A program made the position numbers and the translations under genes. Source: Pseudomonadales bacterium (GTDB taxonomy: Bacteria > Pseudomonadota > Gammaproteobacteria > Pseudomonadales > Halieaceae). Taken from it: a stretch of DNA of 64,000 bases. Of the stretch, positions 26,583-35,556 are shown piece by piece. The stretch lies in the NCBI GenBank assembly GCA_024234855.1, contig JACKNN010000004.1, positions 354,788 through 418,787 of the forward strand, given 5' to 3'. The notes beneath the pieces are model-generated. The model worked only from the letters and a program-made list of their open reading frames with translations. It was not told the origin of the DNA and ran no database searches. Each line of letters starts with the position of its first letter. Positions within the stretch are counted from its first letter, which is position 1.

Positions 26583-27074
26583 TCAATGCTGATGATGTTC
26601 ATGGGATTGCTCCCCCCCGGTACCCTTGCGCACCTCGGCAACGGTACAGACCTCGCCGCCGCCGGCCACTTGCAGGCAGAGCCTTACCTCGTCGCCCACC
26701 GCCGGCATCCGCGCCAGCCCCAATAACATGATGTGTGTACCCCCGGGGGCGAATTCAAGGCTCTGCCCCGGCGCCACCGGCAGCCGGGTCAGCTGTTCCA
26801 TGCGCTGGTAGCCGTCCACTTCCCGGGTGGTATGGATCTGGGCGGCGTCGGCAATGGCCGCGCTGGCGCCGACGATGATCGCCTGCTCCGCGCCGGTGTT
26901 GGCAACCGTCAGGTAGGCCGCGGTATTGGGCTGGCCCGGGGGCAGGGCCCTCACCCAGGCGTTGCTGAGCACCAGGGACGCCGGTTGGGCGGCCGTTGCG
27001 GGCGGCGCCACCAGTAGCAGTGACAACAGGGGCGACAGGCCGCAGGCCGCCGCCTGTCTCAACAATCTGTTCAA
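26583..27074 (-). CDS. periplasmic copper chaperone PCu(A)C family
   Basis: A 163-residue exported protein (signal peptide to about ATAA, residue 29) with the PCu(A)C cupredoxin-like fold. The copper motif is seen as His in AAQIHTTREV, Met in YQRMEQL eleven residues later, then GGTHIMLLGL (HxM). A His-rich tail (SHEHHQH) may add metal binding. Such proteins deliver Cu(I) to the CuA or CuB site of cytochrome oxidase. It is divergent from dsbD, whose product supplies periplasmic reductant; reduced thiols are needed in the same assembly pathway, so the neighbourhood is meaningful but not proof. Confidence 0.9.
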   Translation of the reverse strand: MNRLLRQAAACGLSPLLSLLLVAPPATAAQPASLVLSNAWVRALPPGQPNTAAYLTVANTGAEQAIIVGASAAIADAAQIHTTREVDGYQRMEQLTRLPVAPGQSLEFAPGGTHIMLLGLARMPAVGDEVRLCLQVAGGGEVCTVAEVRKGTGGEQSHEHHQH

Positions 27075-27156
27075 TTCATTACTCCGATCAGGAACCAGTT
27101 GCCCGGTCCGGGCGTCCCATAACTATACCACCCTCAGGGGAAGTGGTGCCTGCAGA

Positions 27157-27185
27157 TTGGGGACGGGCGAGGAGGCTGGTACAAT
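27157..27185 (+). promoter_or_regulatory. sigma-70 promoter of dsbD
   Basis: TTGGGG, 17 bases, TACAAT, ending 33 bases before the dsbD ATG. Both hexamers and spacing are good. It lies in the divergent region shared with the copper chaperone gene. Confidence 0.6.
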
Positions 27186-27218
27186 TTCGCGCCATTTGCG
27201 GTTCCACGAGGGGTTCTG

Positions 27219-28991
27219 ATGCGAGCACTGCTTGCAAGTTTGCTGCTTCTTTCTGCCAGCCTGGTGTTCGGGCAGGCCGGCGGCGCCACGCCCCTGACGC
27301 CGGCATCACCCTTCGGGGGTATCACCGCCGGCCCGCAATTCCTGCCGGTCGAGGAGGCGTACCAGGTAGATATCGAGGCGCGAGAGGACCACAGCCTGCG
27401 CGTCTGGTGGCAAATTGCCGATGCCTACTACCTGTACCGGCACCGATTTACCTTCAAACTCACCGACGAGCAGGGCGAGGTGCCGCTGGCGGTAGAGCTG
27501 CCCGCCGGCCTGCAGCGCGAGGACGAGTACTTCGGCGAGGTCGAGGTCTACTACGACCACGCCGACATCCTGCTGGCACCGGAGCGACCCACGGTCGGCG
27601 TCGTCACCCTGGCCCTGGGCTCGCAGGGCTGCGCCGACGCCGGCCTGTGCTATCCGCCGCAGGTACAGTATTTCACGGTGGACTTCAGCGCCGGCAGCGT
27701 CAGCGCGAGCGAGCCGCCCGGGCGCGCCGCAGCGCTGCCGGTCCGGCAAACGACCCGGTCCGGGGATACCGGCGCCGGTACGTTGTTGTACATGCTGTTG
27801 CTGGCCTTCCTCGGGGGCGCCATCCTCAACCTGATGCCCTGCGTGTTCCCCATCCTGTCGCTGAAGGTACTGAGTTTCGCCCGCAGCTCGGAGCACGACC
27901 GCCACCTGCACAGCTGGCTGTACACCGCCGGGGTAATAGCCAGCTTTGTGCTGGTAGCCGCGCTTCTCATCCTCCTGCAACAGGCCGGCCAGGCCATTGG
28001 CTGGGGTTTCCAGTTGCAGTCGCCGGGCTTCGTGATCGCCCTGGCCTACCTTTTCGTCGCCATGGGCCTGTCCCTCTCCGGGCTGGTGGAGTTCGGCGGC
28101 AGCCTGATGAATACCGGCAGCGGACTGGCCAACCGCGGCGGTCTTTCCGGCAGCTTCTTTACCGGTGTCCTGGCGGTGGTGGTTGCCAGTCCCTGCACCG
28201 CGCCGTTCATGGGGACCGCCCTGGGTTTTGCCCTGGGCCAGCCGCCCCAGGTTGCGCTGCTGGTCTTCGTCGCCCTGGGCGCCGGCATGGCCGCGCCGCT
28301 GCTGCTGCTGGGCTATAGCGGCGCGGCGCGGCGCTGGATGCCCAAACCCGGGGCGTGGATGGACACCCTCAAGCAGCTGCTGGCTTTTCCGCTGTATGCC
28401 ACCGCAATCTGGCTGCTCTGGGTGGCCGGCCGACAAACCGGGGTCAATACCATGGCAGCCGCGCTGACTGGCGCACTGGTGCTGGCGCTGGGGCTGTGGC
28501 TGTGGCGCCATGGCAAGTGGAGCAAGGCGCTGGCGCTGGCCTGCGTGCTGGCGGCCTTCGGCCTGGGCTCCTGGCGCGCGACGGATGAAAACGGGGCCGG
28601 TTCCGCCGGGCTGGCCGATGGCAAGGTGGCCTGGTCGGCGCAGGCAGTGGCCGAACTGCGCGCCGCCGGTACCCCGGTTTTTGTGGACGTTACCGCCGAC
28701 TGGTGCATCACCTGCAAGGCCAATGAATCCGCCGTGCTGCTCAGCGCGGACGTCACCGCGGCTTTTGCCGCGGCCGGGGTGGTCTACATGGTGGCGGACT
28801 GGACCAATTACGATGCCGATATCGCGGCCTTCCTGCGCCGGCACAACCGCAACGGCATCCCGCTTTACCTCATGTATCCCGCTGACCCGGACCTCGAACC
28901 ACTGCTGCTGCCGCAGCTGCTCACGCGCGGCACCGTGCTTGAGGCGCTGGACGCCGTTTCCGGGCATAAAGCGGAAATTGTGGTGAATTAG
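27219..28991 (+). CDS. dsbD: thiol:disulfide interchange protein DsbD
   Basis: A 590-residue inner-membrane reductant transporter moving electrons from cytoplasmic thioredoxin to periplasmic DsbC/DsbG and cytochrome c partners. It has a signal peptide, then an immunoglobulin-like alpha domain with the Cys pair in GCADAGLCYPP (about 139-145). Eight TM helices follow with the redox Cys in LMPCVFPILSLKV and ASPCTAPFMG, then a C-terminal thioredoxin-like domain with WCITCKANE. All six redox cysteines are present. AGGGG lies nine bases before the ATG. About 220 gene-free, AT-richer bases follow before aroQ. Confidence 0.96.
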   Translation: MRALLASLLLLSASLVFGQAGGATPLTPASPFGGITAGPQFLPVEEAYQVDIEAREDHSLRVWWQIADAYYLYRHRFTFKLTDEQGEVPLAVELPAGLQREDEYFGEVEVYYDHADILLAPERPTVGVVTLALGSQGCADAGLCYPPQVQYFTVDFSAGSVSASEPPGRAAALPVRQTTRSGDTGAGTLLYMLLLAFLGGAILNLMPCVFPILSLKVLSFARSSEHDRHLHSWLYTAGVIASFVLVAALLILLQQAGQAIGWGFQLQSPGFVIALAYLFVAMGLSLSGLVEFGGSLMNTGSGLANRGGLSGSFFTGVLAVVVASPCTAPFMGTALGFALGQPPQVALLVFVALGAGMAAPLLLLGYSGAARRWMPKPGAWMDTLKQLLAFPLYATAIWLLWVAGRQTGVNTMAAALTGALVLALGLWLWRHGKWSKALALACVLAAFGLGSWRATDENGAGSAGLADGKVAWSAQAVAELRAAGTPVFVDVTADWCITCKANESAVLLSADVTAAFAAAGVVYMVADWTNYDADIAAFLRRHNRNGIPLYLMYPADPDLEPLLLPQLLTRGTVLEALDAVSGHKAEIVVN

Positions 28992-29211
28992 CCGACTGTT
29001 ACCGGTCATTTAAGCGACGTTCTACATTTCGGGCGAGCATTGGAAAAATGTGACCACTGAATACTTCAATCAGCAATAATTCCACCTAACTTCTTCAATA
29101 CAGCCGCTAAATGCGGATAAAAAACCCCGAAAAGGCAATTAACGTGGACACCGCCAGAAATTTGATCCACACTTGCCCGAAAATTTGGCTCACAGTGGAA
29201 CCAACAGCGCC

Positions 29212-29655
29212 ATGGCGACCATACTCGTATTGCACGGCCCCAACCTGAACCTGCTCGGCAGGCGCGAGCCCGATATCTACGGCAGCACCACCCTGGCCGA
29301 TATCGACCTCGGCCTGGAGCGACTGGCCCGGGACCGCGGTCACCACCTGCTGCACATGCAGAGCAATGCCGAGTACGAACTGGTGGAGCGGGTACAGGAC
29401 GCCGGCCGTGAGGGCGTCAACTTCATCCTGATAAACCCGGCGGCCTTCACCCACACCAGCGTGGCATTGCGGGACGCCCTGGCCGCGGTCGCCATCCCGT
29501 TTATCGAGATTCACCTGTCAAACATCCACGCCCGGGAAGAATTCCGCCATTTCTCCTACTTCTCCGACCTGGCCAGGGGCGTTATTTGCGGCCTCGGGGC
29601 ACAGGGCTACGAACTGGGATTGCTGGCGGCCCTGCAGCAGTTGGAACAACCATAA
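29212..29655 (+). CDS. aroQ: type II 3-dehydroquinate dehydratase
   Basis: A 147-residue dodecamer-forming enzyme of the shikimate pathway. Seen: HGPNLNLLGRREPDIYG with the active-site Arg and Tyr, NPAAFTHTSVALRDAL, and EIHLSNIHAREEFRHFSY with the catalytic His. The ATG at 29212 begins at the usual family start (MATILVLHGPN); an upstream in-frame TTG would add 13 unrelated residues. It is the first gene of an aroQ-accB-accC run, the arrangement seen in Pseudomonas and relatives; accB follows after 23 bases. Confidence 0.97.
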   Translation: MATILVLHGPNLNLLGRREPDIYGSTTLADIDLGLERLARDRGHHLLHMQSNAEYELVERVQDAGREGVNFILINPAAFTHTSVALRDALAAVAIPFIEIHLSNIHAREEFRHFSYFSDLARGVICGLGAQGYELGLLAALQQLEQP

Positions 29656-29678
29656 ACACACCATCGAGAGACTGAATT

Positions 29679-30158
29679 ATGGACATTCGCAAGGTAAAAA
29701 AACTGATCGAGCTGCTCGAAGAGTCCAACATTGACGAGATAGAAATCAAGGAGGGCGAGGAGTCCGTGCGCATCAGCCGCAACGGCGCCCAGACGGCGGC
29801 AGCGGGCCACTACGCGGCCACCCAGTTCGCGCCCCAGTATGCGCCCCCGCCCCCACCGGCCCCGGTAGCCCAGGCGGCTGCCAGCGCACCGGCGGCAGAG
29901 CCGGCCGCGGCGCCGGTCGCGAGCGGCCACATGGTCCGCTCGCCCATGGTCGGCACCTTCTATCGCTCGCCCTCCCCCACCTCCCCGGTGTTTGTCGAGG
30001 TGGGACACACAGTCAAAGTCGGCGACATTATCTGTATCGTCGAGGCCATGAAGATGATGAACCAGATCGAGGCGGACAAGGCCGGCACCATCGCGGCCAT
30101 CCTGGTGGAAAACGGTGAACCGGTCGAATTCGACCAGCCCCTGTTTTCCATCGTCTAA
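29679..30158 (+). CDS. accB: biotin carboxyl carrier protein of acetyl-CoA carboxylase
   Basis: A 159-residue carrier. The N-terminal helical domain (MDIRKVKKLIELLEESNIDE) contacts biotin carboxylase. A Pro/Ala-rich flexible linker (about residues 45-85) leads to the biotinyl domain, with the biotinylated Lys in EAMKMMNQIEADKAG (about residue 125) and the thumb segment SPTSPVFVEVGHTV. Biotin shuttles carboxyl groups to acetyl-CoA, the first step of fatty-acid synthesis. It lies between aroQ and accC in one operon. Confidence 0.97.
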   Translation: MDIRKVKKLIELLEESNIDEIEIKEGEESVRISRNGAQTAAAGHYAATQFAPQYAPPPPPAPVAQAAASAPAAEPAAAPVASGHMVRSPMVGTFYRSPSPTSPVFVEVGHTVKVGDIICIVEAMKMMNQIEADKAGTIAAILVENGEPVEFDQPLFSIV

Positions 30159-30195
30159 CCCGCCGCTCGCCCCGCGTTTATCAGAGGACAACAAC

Positions 30196-31542
30196 ATGCC
30201 CATCCTGGAAAAGGTGCTCATTGCCAATCGCGGGGAGATCGCGCTGCGCATACTCCGCGCCTGCAAGGAGCTGGACATCAGGACCATCGCCGTGCACTCC
30301 AAGGCCGACACGGGGCTTATGCACGTGCGCCTTGCCGATGAGTCAGTCTGCATCGGCCCCGCACCCTCCAAGGACAGCTACCTCAATGTGCCGGCGATTA
30401 TCAGCGCCGCCGAGGTTACCAATGCCACGGCGATCCACCCGGGCTATGGCTTCCTGGCCGAGAATGCCGATTTCGCCGACCAGGTCGAAAAAAGCGGGTT
30501 TATTTTCATCGGCCCGAAAGCCGACACCATCCGCCTGATGGGGGACAAGGTTTGCGCCATCCAGTCCATGAAAGCCGCCGGGGTTCCCACCGTGCCGGGC
30601 TCCGACGGCCCGCTGACGGACGACACTGACCGCACCCTGGAAATTGCCCGCGGCATCGGCTACCCGGTCATCGTCAAGGCGGCGGCCGGCGGCGGCGGGC
30701 GCGGCATGCGCGTGGTGCACAACGAGGCCGCCCTGCTCAACTCGGTGCAGGTGACCCAGTCAGAGGCGGCGGCCGCCTTCGGCTCCGACGTGGTCTATCT
30801 GGAAAAATTCCTGCAAAAGCCCCGCCACGTGGAAATACAGGTGCTGGCCGATGGCCAGGGCAACGCCGTGCACCTGGGGGACCGCGACTGCTCACTGCAG
30901 CGCCGTCACCAGAAAGTGCTGGAGGAGGCCCCCGCGCCGGGCATTCCCGACGATGTGCGGGCGGCGGTGGCGGAATCCTGCGTCAAGGCCTGTATCGACA
31001 TCGGCTACCGGGGCGCCGGCACCTTTGAGTTCCTGTACGAGGACGGCGGCTTCTATTTCATCGAAATGAACACCCGCGTGCAGGTGGAGCACCCGGTCAC
31101 GGAAATGATCACCGGCATCGACATCGTCAAGGAGCAGTTGCGCATCGCCGCCGGCCTGCCCCTGTCCTTCGCCCAGAGCGATGTCAGGTTCCGCGGCCAC
31201 GCCTTTGAATGCCGGATCAACGCCGAGGATCCCAAGACCTTCCTGCCCTCGCCGGGCAAGGTGACCACCTTTCACCCTCCCGGCGGGCCGGGTATCCGGG
31301 TGGATTCCCACCTGTACGACGGCTATACCGTGCCCCCCTACTACGATTCGCTGATCGGCAAGATCATCAGCTATGGCGAGAACCGACAGATCGCCCTCGC
31401 CAGGATGCGCCAGGCACTGGACGAACTGGTCGTGGAGGGCATCCGCACCAACACCGCCCTGCACCGCGACCTGGTGCGTGACCGCGCCTTCCAGACCGGC
31501 GGGGTAAGCATTCACTATCTCGAAAGCAAGCTGGAAGACTGA
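30196..31542 (+). CDS. accC: biotin carboxylase subunit of acetyl-CoA carboxylase
   Basis: A 448-residue ATP-grasp enzyme that carboxylates the biotin on AccB. Seen: the N-terminal KVLIANRGEIALRILRACKE, the glycine-rich ATP lid VKAAAGGGGRGMRVVHN, catalytic FEFLYEDGGFYFIEMNTRVQ and VEHPVTEMITGIDIV. The length matches E. coli AccC (449). The start at 30196 has AGAGGA eight bases upstream. It ends about 80 bases before prmA, the usual next gene. Confidence 0.98.
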   Translation: MPILEKVLIANRGEIALRILRACKELDIRTIAVHSKADTGLMHVRLADESVCIGPAPSKDSYLNVPAIISAAEVTNATAIHPGYGFLAENADFADQVEKSGFIFIGPKADTIRLMGDKVCAIQSMKAAGVPTVPGSDGPLTDDTDRTLEIARGIGYPVIVKAAAGGGGRGMRVVHNEAALLNSVQVTQSEAAAAFGSDVVYLEKFLQKPRHVEIQVLADGQGNAVHLGDRDCSLQRRHQKVLEEAPAPGIPDDVRAAVAESCVKACIDIGYRGAGTFEFLYEDGGFYFIEMNTRVQVEHPVTEMITGIDIVKEQLRIAAGLPLSFAQSDVRFRGHAFECRINAEDPKTFLPSPGKVTTFHPPGGPGIRVDSHLYDGYTVPPYYDSLIGKIISYGENRQIALARMRQALDELVVEGIRTNTALHRDLVRDRAFQTGGVSIHYLESKLED

Positions 31543-31622
31543 TCCGGGGCATACGCCGGGCGCGAATCAATGACCATTGTCCCCACCTTTACCGGCCTGC
31601 GCCGGCGGTCACCGGGCCGCCG

Positions 31623-32513
31623 ATGACCTGGCTGCAGTTGCGCCTGGATACCCAGCCGGCCCAGGTCGAGGCGCTGGAGAGCCTGATGCTGGCCACCGGG
31701 GCGGTGGCTGTCACCATGGAAGACAATGCGGACCAGCCCGTGCTGGAGCCCGGTGTCGGTGAAACGCCGCTGTGGGGGCAAACCCGGCTGACCGGCCTGT
31801 ACCCGGCCGATACCGCCATGGCCGGTGTGCTGGCGGCCTTCCCCGCCGAACTGCTGCAACAGGCCAACCAGCGGGTGGAGATTCTCGAGGACAAGGACTG
31901 GGAGCGGGAGTGGATGCAGCACTACCGGCCCATGGCCTTCGGCCGGCGCCTGTGGGTCTGCCCGAGCTGGCTGGAGCCGCCGGACCCGAATGCGGTCAAC
32001 CTGCTGCTTGACCCCGGCCTCGCCTTCGGCACCGGTACCCACCCCACCACCGCCCTGTGCCTGGCCGAGCTCGATGGCATGGCGCTGGACGGCGCGTGCG
32101 TGGTCGATTACGGCTGCGGTTCCGGCATCCTGGCGGTGGCTGCGCTGCGCCTGGGCGCCCGCGCGGCCCTGGGGGTCGACAACGACCCCCAGGCGCTGGT
32201 GGCCACCCGCGACAATGCCGCACGCAACGGCATCCCCGCCGCCGCGCTGCAAGTCGCCCTGCCCGGCGCCTACGACAACGCCGCCTGGTCGCGGCGCTCG
32301 GCCGTGGTGGTTGCCAACATTCTCGCGGGCCCGCTGGCGGAGCTGTCCGACACCCTGCTGGGCCTGCTCAGTCCCGGCGGCACACTGCTGCTGTCCGGCC
32401 TGCTGGACAGCCAGGCGCACGGTCTGTGTGCGCACTATGCGGGGCGCATCCCGCTGGAGGTGGCGAGCGAGAAAGACGGCTGGGTCTGCCTGCGCGGGGC
32501 CCTGCCGGAATAA
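31623..32513 (+). CDS. prmA: ribosomal protein L11 methyltransferase
   Basis: A 296-residue SAM-dependent enzyme that trimethylates L11. The N-terminal substrate-binding domain (residues 1-60, MTWLQLRLDTQPAQVEALE) precedes the family motif LLDPGLAFGTGTHPTT and the Rossmann motif I VVDYGCGSGILAVAALRLGA. The NPPY-type catalytic position is seen here as VVVANILAGPLAEL. It is in the conserved accB-accC-prmA-dusB-fis order, with no start alternatives needed. Confidence 0.96.
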   Translation: MTWLQLRLDTQPAQVEALESLMLATGAVAVTMEDNADQPVLEPGVGETPLWGQTRLTGLYPADTAMAGVLAAFPAELLQQANQRVEILEDKDWEREWMQHYRPMAFGRRLWVCPSWLEPPDPNAVNLLLDPGLAFGTGTHPTTALCLAELDGMALDGACVVDYGCGSGILAVAALRLGARAALGVDNDPQALVATRDNAARNGIPAAALQVALPGAYDNAAWSRRSAVVVANILAGPLAELSDTLLGLLSPGGTLLLSGLLDSQAHGLCAHYAGRIPLEVASEKDGWVCLRGALPE

Positions 32514-32577
32514 TCGCCGGGTTTTCCGCCGGGCACTGATCCAGCGCATTGACTGGTGGTTTTTTGCCCGGTAATTC

Positions 32578-32606
32578 TTCCCCGCTCCAGGCCATGCGAG
32601 TATCAT
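32578..32606 (+). promoter_or_regulatory. candidate promoter of dusB-fis
   Basis: TATCAT (one mismatch to the -10 consensus) lies 40 bases before the dusB ATG, 17 bases after a weak TTCCCC. Only the -10 is persuasive. Confidence 0.35.
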
Positions 32607-32645
32607 ACCGCCTCTTTTCGACACCCTGGCTTCACCGCCTTCCAC

Positions 32646-33647
32646 ATGCTGCAGATCGGACCGTACAAGCTGCCCAATCGCGTGGCACTGGCCCCTATGG
32701 CCGGTGTGACCGACCTGCCGTTTCGCCGCCTGTGTGCGCAAATGGGCGCCGGCCTGGTAGTGGCGGAGATGATCAGCAGCAACCCCCTGCTGCGGGAGTC
32801 GCCCAAAACCCGGTGGCGCAGCCGTCACGACGATGAGATCCAGCCCCGCTCGGTTCAGATCGCCGGCGGCGACCCGGCCAGCCTGGCGGCGGCGGCGGTG
32901 TACAACGTGGCGCAGGGCGCCCAGATCATCGACATCAATATGGGCTGCCCCGCCAGGAAAGTGTGCCGGCGGGCGGCGGGCTCCGCCCTGCTGGCGGACG
33001 AGCGCCTGGTACAGGATATTCTCACGGCCGTGGTGGCCGCGGTGGATGTACCGGTCACCCTGAAAATCCGCACAGGCCCCGCCCCCGATACCCGCAACGG
33101 CGTCAGCATTGCCCGGATCGCCGAGGACGCCGGGATCGCGGCCCTGGCGGTACACGGTCGCAGCCGGGCCTGCGCGTTTCGCGGGCAGGCCGAGTACGAC
33201 ACCATCGCCGCCATTGTCGCCGCTACCCGCTTTCCGGTGTTCGCCAATGGCGATATCGATTCCCCCGCCGCGGCCGCGGCGGTCATCGCCCACACGGGCG
33301 CGGCGGGAGTGATGATAGGCCGGGCCGCCCAGGGCAGGCCCTGGCTGTGCGGCCAGATTGCCGCCCACCTGGCCACGGGCGTCACGCCCGCGGAACCCAC
33401 CGCAAAAGAACAACTGGTCATCTTGCGGGGCCACGTGCAGGCACTGCACGACTTCTACGGCGAGTTTACGGGCGTGCGCATCGCCCGCAAGCACGTGGGC
33501 TGGTACCTGCAGGCCCGCCCCGACTACCCGCGGCTGCGCAGCGCCTTCAACCGTCTCGAGTGGGCCACCGAACAACTGCACTACCTGCAACAACTGACCG
33601 AATTCCACTTCCACCAGGATTACCCGCATAAGGAAATAGCAGCATGA
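32646..33647 (+). CDS. dusB: tRNA-dihydrouridine synthase B
   Basis: A 333-residue flavoenzyme reducing uridines in tRNA. The TIM-barrel start reads IGPYKLPNRVALAPMAGVTD. The catalytic Cys is in MGCPARKVCRRAAGSALL, FMN-binding residues are in VHGRSRACAFRGQAEYD and GVMIGRAAQGRPW, and a C-terminal helical tRNA-binding domain follows. The start at 32646 gives the family N-terminus; a longer in-frame extension has no homology. Its stop overlaps the fis start by 4 bases, the same coupling as in E. coli, where fis levels follow dusB-fis transcription. Confidence 0.96.
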   Translation: MLQIGPYKLPNRVALAPMAGVTDLPFRRLCAQMGAGLVVAEMISSNPLLRESPKTRWRSRHDDEIQPRSVQIAGGDPASLAAAAVYNVAQGAQIIDINMGCPARKVCRRAAGSALLADERLVQDILTAVVAAVDVPVTLKIRTGPAPDTRNGVSIARIAEDAGIAALAVHGRSRACAFRGQAEYDTIAAIVAATRFPVFANGDIDSPAAAAAVIAHTGAAGVMIGRAAQGRPWLCGQIAAHLATGVTPAEPTAKEQLVILRGHVQALHDFYGEFTGVRIARKHVGWYLQARPDYPRLRSAFNRLEWATEQLHYLQQLTEFHFHQDYPHKEIAA

Positions 33648-33961
33648 CCAGGGCTGAACCCCTTCATCCACCCATTACCACCGCACCAGCAGCCAATGAC
33701 GAGGGGGACCATAATGCCCCCGGCCAGAACCTGCGTGAAGCCGTCACCCTTGCCGTACGCCACTATCTCAAGGATCTGGACGGGCAGATTTCCGCCGACG
33801 TCTACCAGATGGTACTGGCGGAAATCGAGGCGCCCCTGCTGAAGGAAATAATGGCCTACACCCGCAACAACCAGACCAAAGCCTCCATCATGCTGGGCCT
33901 CAACCGGGGCACCCTGCGCAAGAAACTGAAGCAGTACAACCTGATCGCCAACAAGGACTAG
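33644..33961 (+). CDS. fis: Fis nucleoid protein
   Basis: A 105-residue DNA-bending protein. Residues ~30-75 form the dimerising helices (LREAVTLAVRHYLKDL...YQMVLAEIEAPLLKEIM), and the C-terminal helix-turn-helix is QTKASIMLGLNRGTLRKKLK with the DNA-contacting Arg/Lys. The N-terminal arm is longer and more Pro/Ala-rich than in E. coli Fis (98 residues). ATG overlaps the dusB TGA. Fis activates rRNA/tRNA promoters and organises the chromosome in fast growth. Confidence 0.97.
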   Translation: MTRAEPLHPPITTAPAANDEGDHNAPGQNLREAVTLAVRHYLKDLDGQISADVYQMVLAEIEAPLLKEIMAYTRNNQTKASIMLGLNRGTLRKKLKQYNLIANKD

Positions 33962-33968
33962 CCCCGCC

Positions 33969-35543
33969 ATGAGCGACACCCATCTCGTCAAAGTCAATCG
34001 CGCCCTGATCAGTGTTTCGGACAAGGCCGGCATCGTCGAATTTGCCCGGGCCCTGGACGCGTTGGGAATCGAACTGCTGTCCACCGGCGGCACCCATCGC
34101 CTGCTGCTGGAAAACGGGCTCAAGGTAACGGAAGTGGCCGACTACACCGGCTTCCCGGAGATGATGGACGGCAGGGTCAAGACCCTGCACCCGAAAGTCC
34201 ACGGCGGCATCCTGGCGCGCCGCGGCCAGGACGATGCGGTGATGGCCGAGCACGGCATCGAGGCCATCGACATGGTGGTGGTCAACCTCTACCCCTTCGA
34301 AGCCACCGTGGCGAAACCCGGCTGCAGCCTGGAGGACGCCATCGAGAATATCGATATCGGTGGCCCCACCATGGTCCGGGCCGCGGCCAAGAACCACCGC
34401 TTCGTCAACATCGTGGTAAACGCCGCGGACTACGACGCGATTATTGCCGAGCTCAAGGCCAATGGCGGCGCCACCTCCCTGGCCACGCGGTTTGACCTGG
34501 CGATCAAGGCCTACGAGCACACCGCCGCCTACGACGGCGCCATCGCCAATCACTTCGGCCGCCTGGTACCCGGTGGCTCCGTCACGTTTCCCCGCACCTT
34601 CAACACCCAGTTCCACAAGGTGCAGGAAATGCGCTACGGCGAAAATCCCCACCAGCAGGCGGCCTTTTACGTGGAAGCCCACCCGGCGGAGGCGGGTATC
34701 GCCACTGCCAAACAGATCCAGGGCAAGGAGTTGTCCTACAACAACGTCGCCGATACCGATGCCGCGCTGGAGTGCGTCAAGAATTTCGCCGAGCCCGCCT
34801 GCGTCATCGTCAAGCACGCCAACCCCTGCGGCGTTGCGGTAGCGGCGGACATCGGCAAGGCCTACCAGCTGGCCTTTGCCACCGACCCGGAATCCGCTTT
34901 TGGCGGCATCATCGCCTTCAACCGCGACCTGGACGCCGCGACGGCCAGCGCCATCGTCGACAGCCAGTTTGTCGAAGTGATCATCGCCCCCGGCGCCAGC
35001 GCCGAAGCGGTCGCCGCGGTCGCCGCCAAGAAGAACGTGCGCCTGCTGGTGTGCGGCACCTGGTCGGCACCCGGCCCCGCCTTCGACTACAAACGGGTCA
35101 ACGGCGGCCTGCTGGTGCAGGACCGCGACCTGGGCATGGTCACCGCCGCCGACCTCAAGGTCGTCAGCAAGGCCCGGCCCAGCGAGCAGCAGATGAAAGA
35201 CCTGCTGTTCGCCTGGAAGGTCGCCAAGTTCGTCAAATCCAACGCCATCATCTACGCCGCCAACGGCCAGACGGTGGGCGTCGGCGCCGGCCAGATGAGC
35301 CGGATCAACTCCGCCCGCATCGCCGCCATCAAGGCCGAGCATGCGGGCCTGGTGGTGAAAGGCTCGGTGATGGCGTCGGATGCGTTCTTCCCGTTCCGCG
35401 ACGGCATAGACAACGCCGGCCAGGCGGGCATCGCCGCGGTGATACAACCCGGCGGCTCGATTCGCGACGACGAGGTGATTGCGGCGGCGGATGAATACGG
35501 GATGGCGATGGTATTCACCGGCATGCGCCACTTCAGGCACTAG
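33969..35543 (+). CDS. purH: bifunctional AICAR formyltransferase / IMP cyclohydrolase
   Basis: A 524-residue enzyme for the last two steps of IMP synthesis. The N-terminal cyclohydrolase (MGS-like fold) shows ALISVSDKAGIVEFARALD and GFPEMMDGRVKTLHPKVHGG. The C-terminal formyltransferase has the catalytic KHANPCGVA and the segments TDPESAFGGIIAFN, SDAFFPFRDGID and QPGGSIRDDEVI. It starts eight bases after fis and is followed 13 bases later by purD, as in E. coli purHD. No PurR-type operator is evident. Confidence 0.98.
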   Translation: MSDTHLVKVNRALISVSDKAGIVEFARALDALGIELLSTGGTHRLLLENGLKVTEVADYTGFPEMMDGRVKTLHPKVHGGILARRGQDDAVMAEHGIEAIDMVVVNLYPFEATVAKPGCSLEDAIENIDIGGPTMVRAAAKNHRFVNIVVNAADYDAIIAELKANGGATSLATRFDLAIKAYEHTAAYDGAIANHFGRLVPGGSVTFPRTFNTQFHKVQEMRYGENPHQQAAFYVEAHPAEAGIATAKQIQGKELSYNNVADTDAALECVKNFAEPACVIVKHANPCGVAVAADIGKAYQLAFATDPESAFGGIIAFNRDLDAATASAIVDSQFVEVIIAPGASAEAVAAVAAKKNVRLLVCGTWSAPGPAFDYKRVNGGLLVQDRDLGMVTAADLKVVSKARPSEQQMKDLLFAWKVAKFVKSNAIIYAANGQTVGVGAGQMSRINSARIAAIKAEHAGLVVKGSVMASDAFFPFRDGIDNAGQAGIAAVIQPGGSIRDDEVIAAADEYGMAMVFTGMRHFRH

Positions 35544-35556
35544 GGCACGCGTTAAA

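Noticed and set aside
27306..29009. 567-codon frame antisense to dsbD, and many similar long antisense frames over dnaG, rpoD, purH and lptD
   Set aside because: High GC content with third-position bias opens long antisense frames; their His/Gln/Arg/Gly-rich content mirrors the real genes.
29105..29135. Terminator after dsbD (CCGC/GCGG stem at about 29106-29117)
   Set aside because: The stem is only four pairs and is followed by A residues, not T, on the plus strand.
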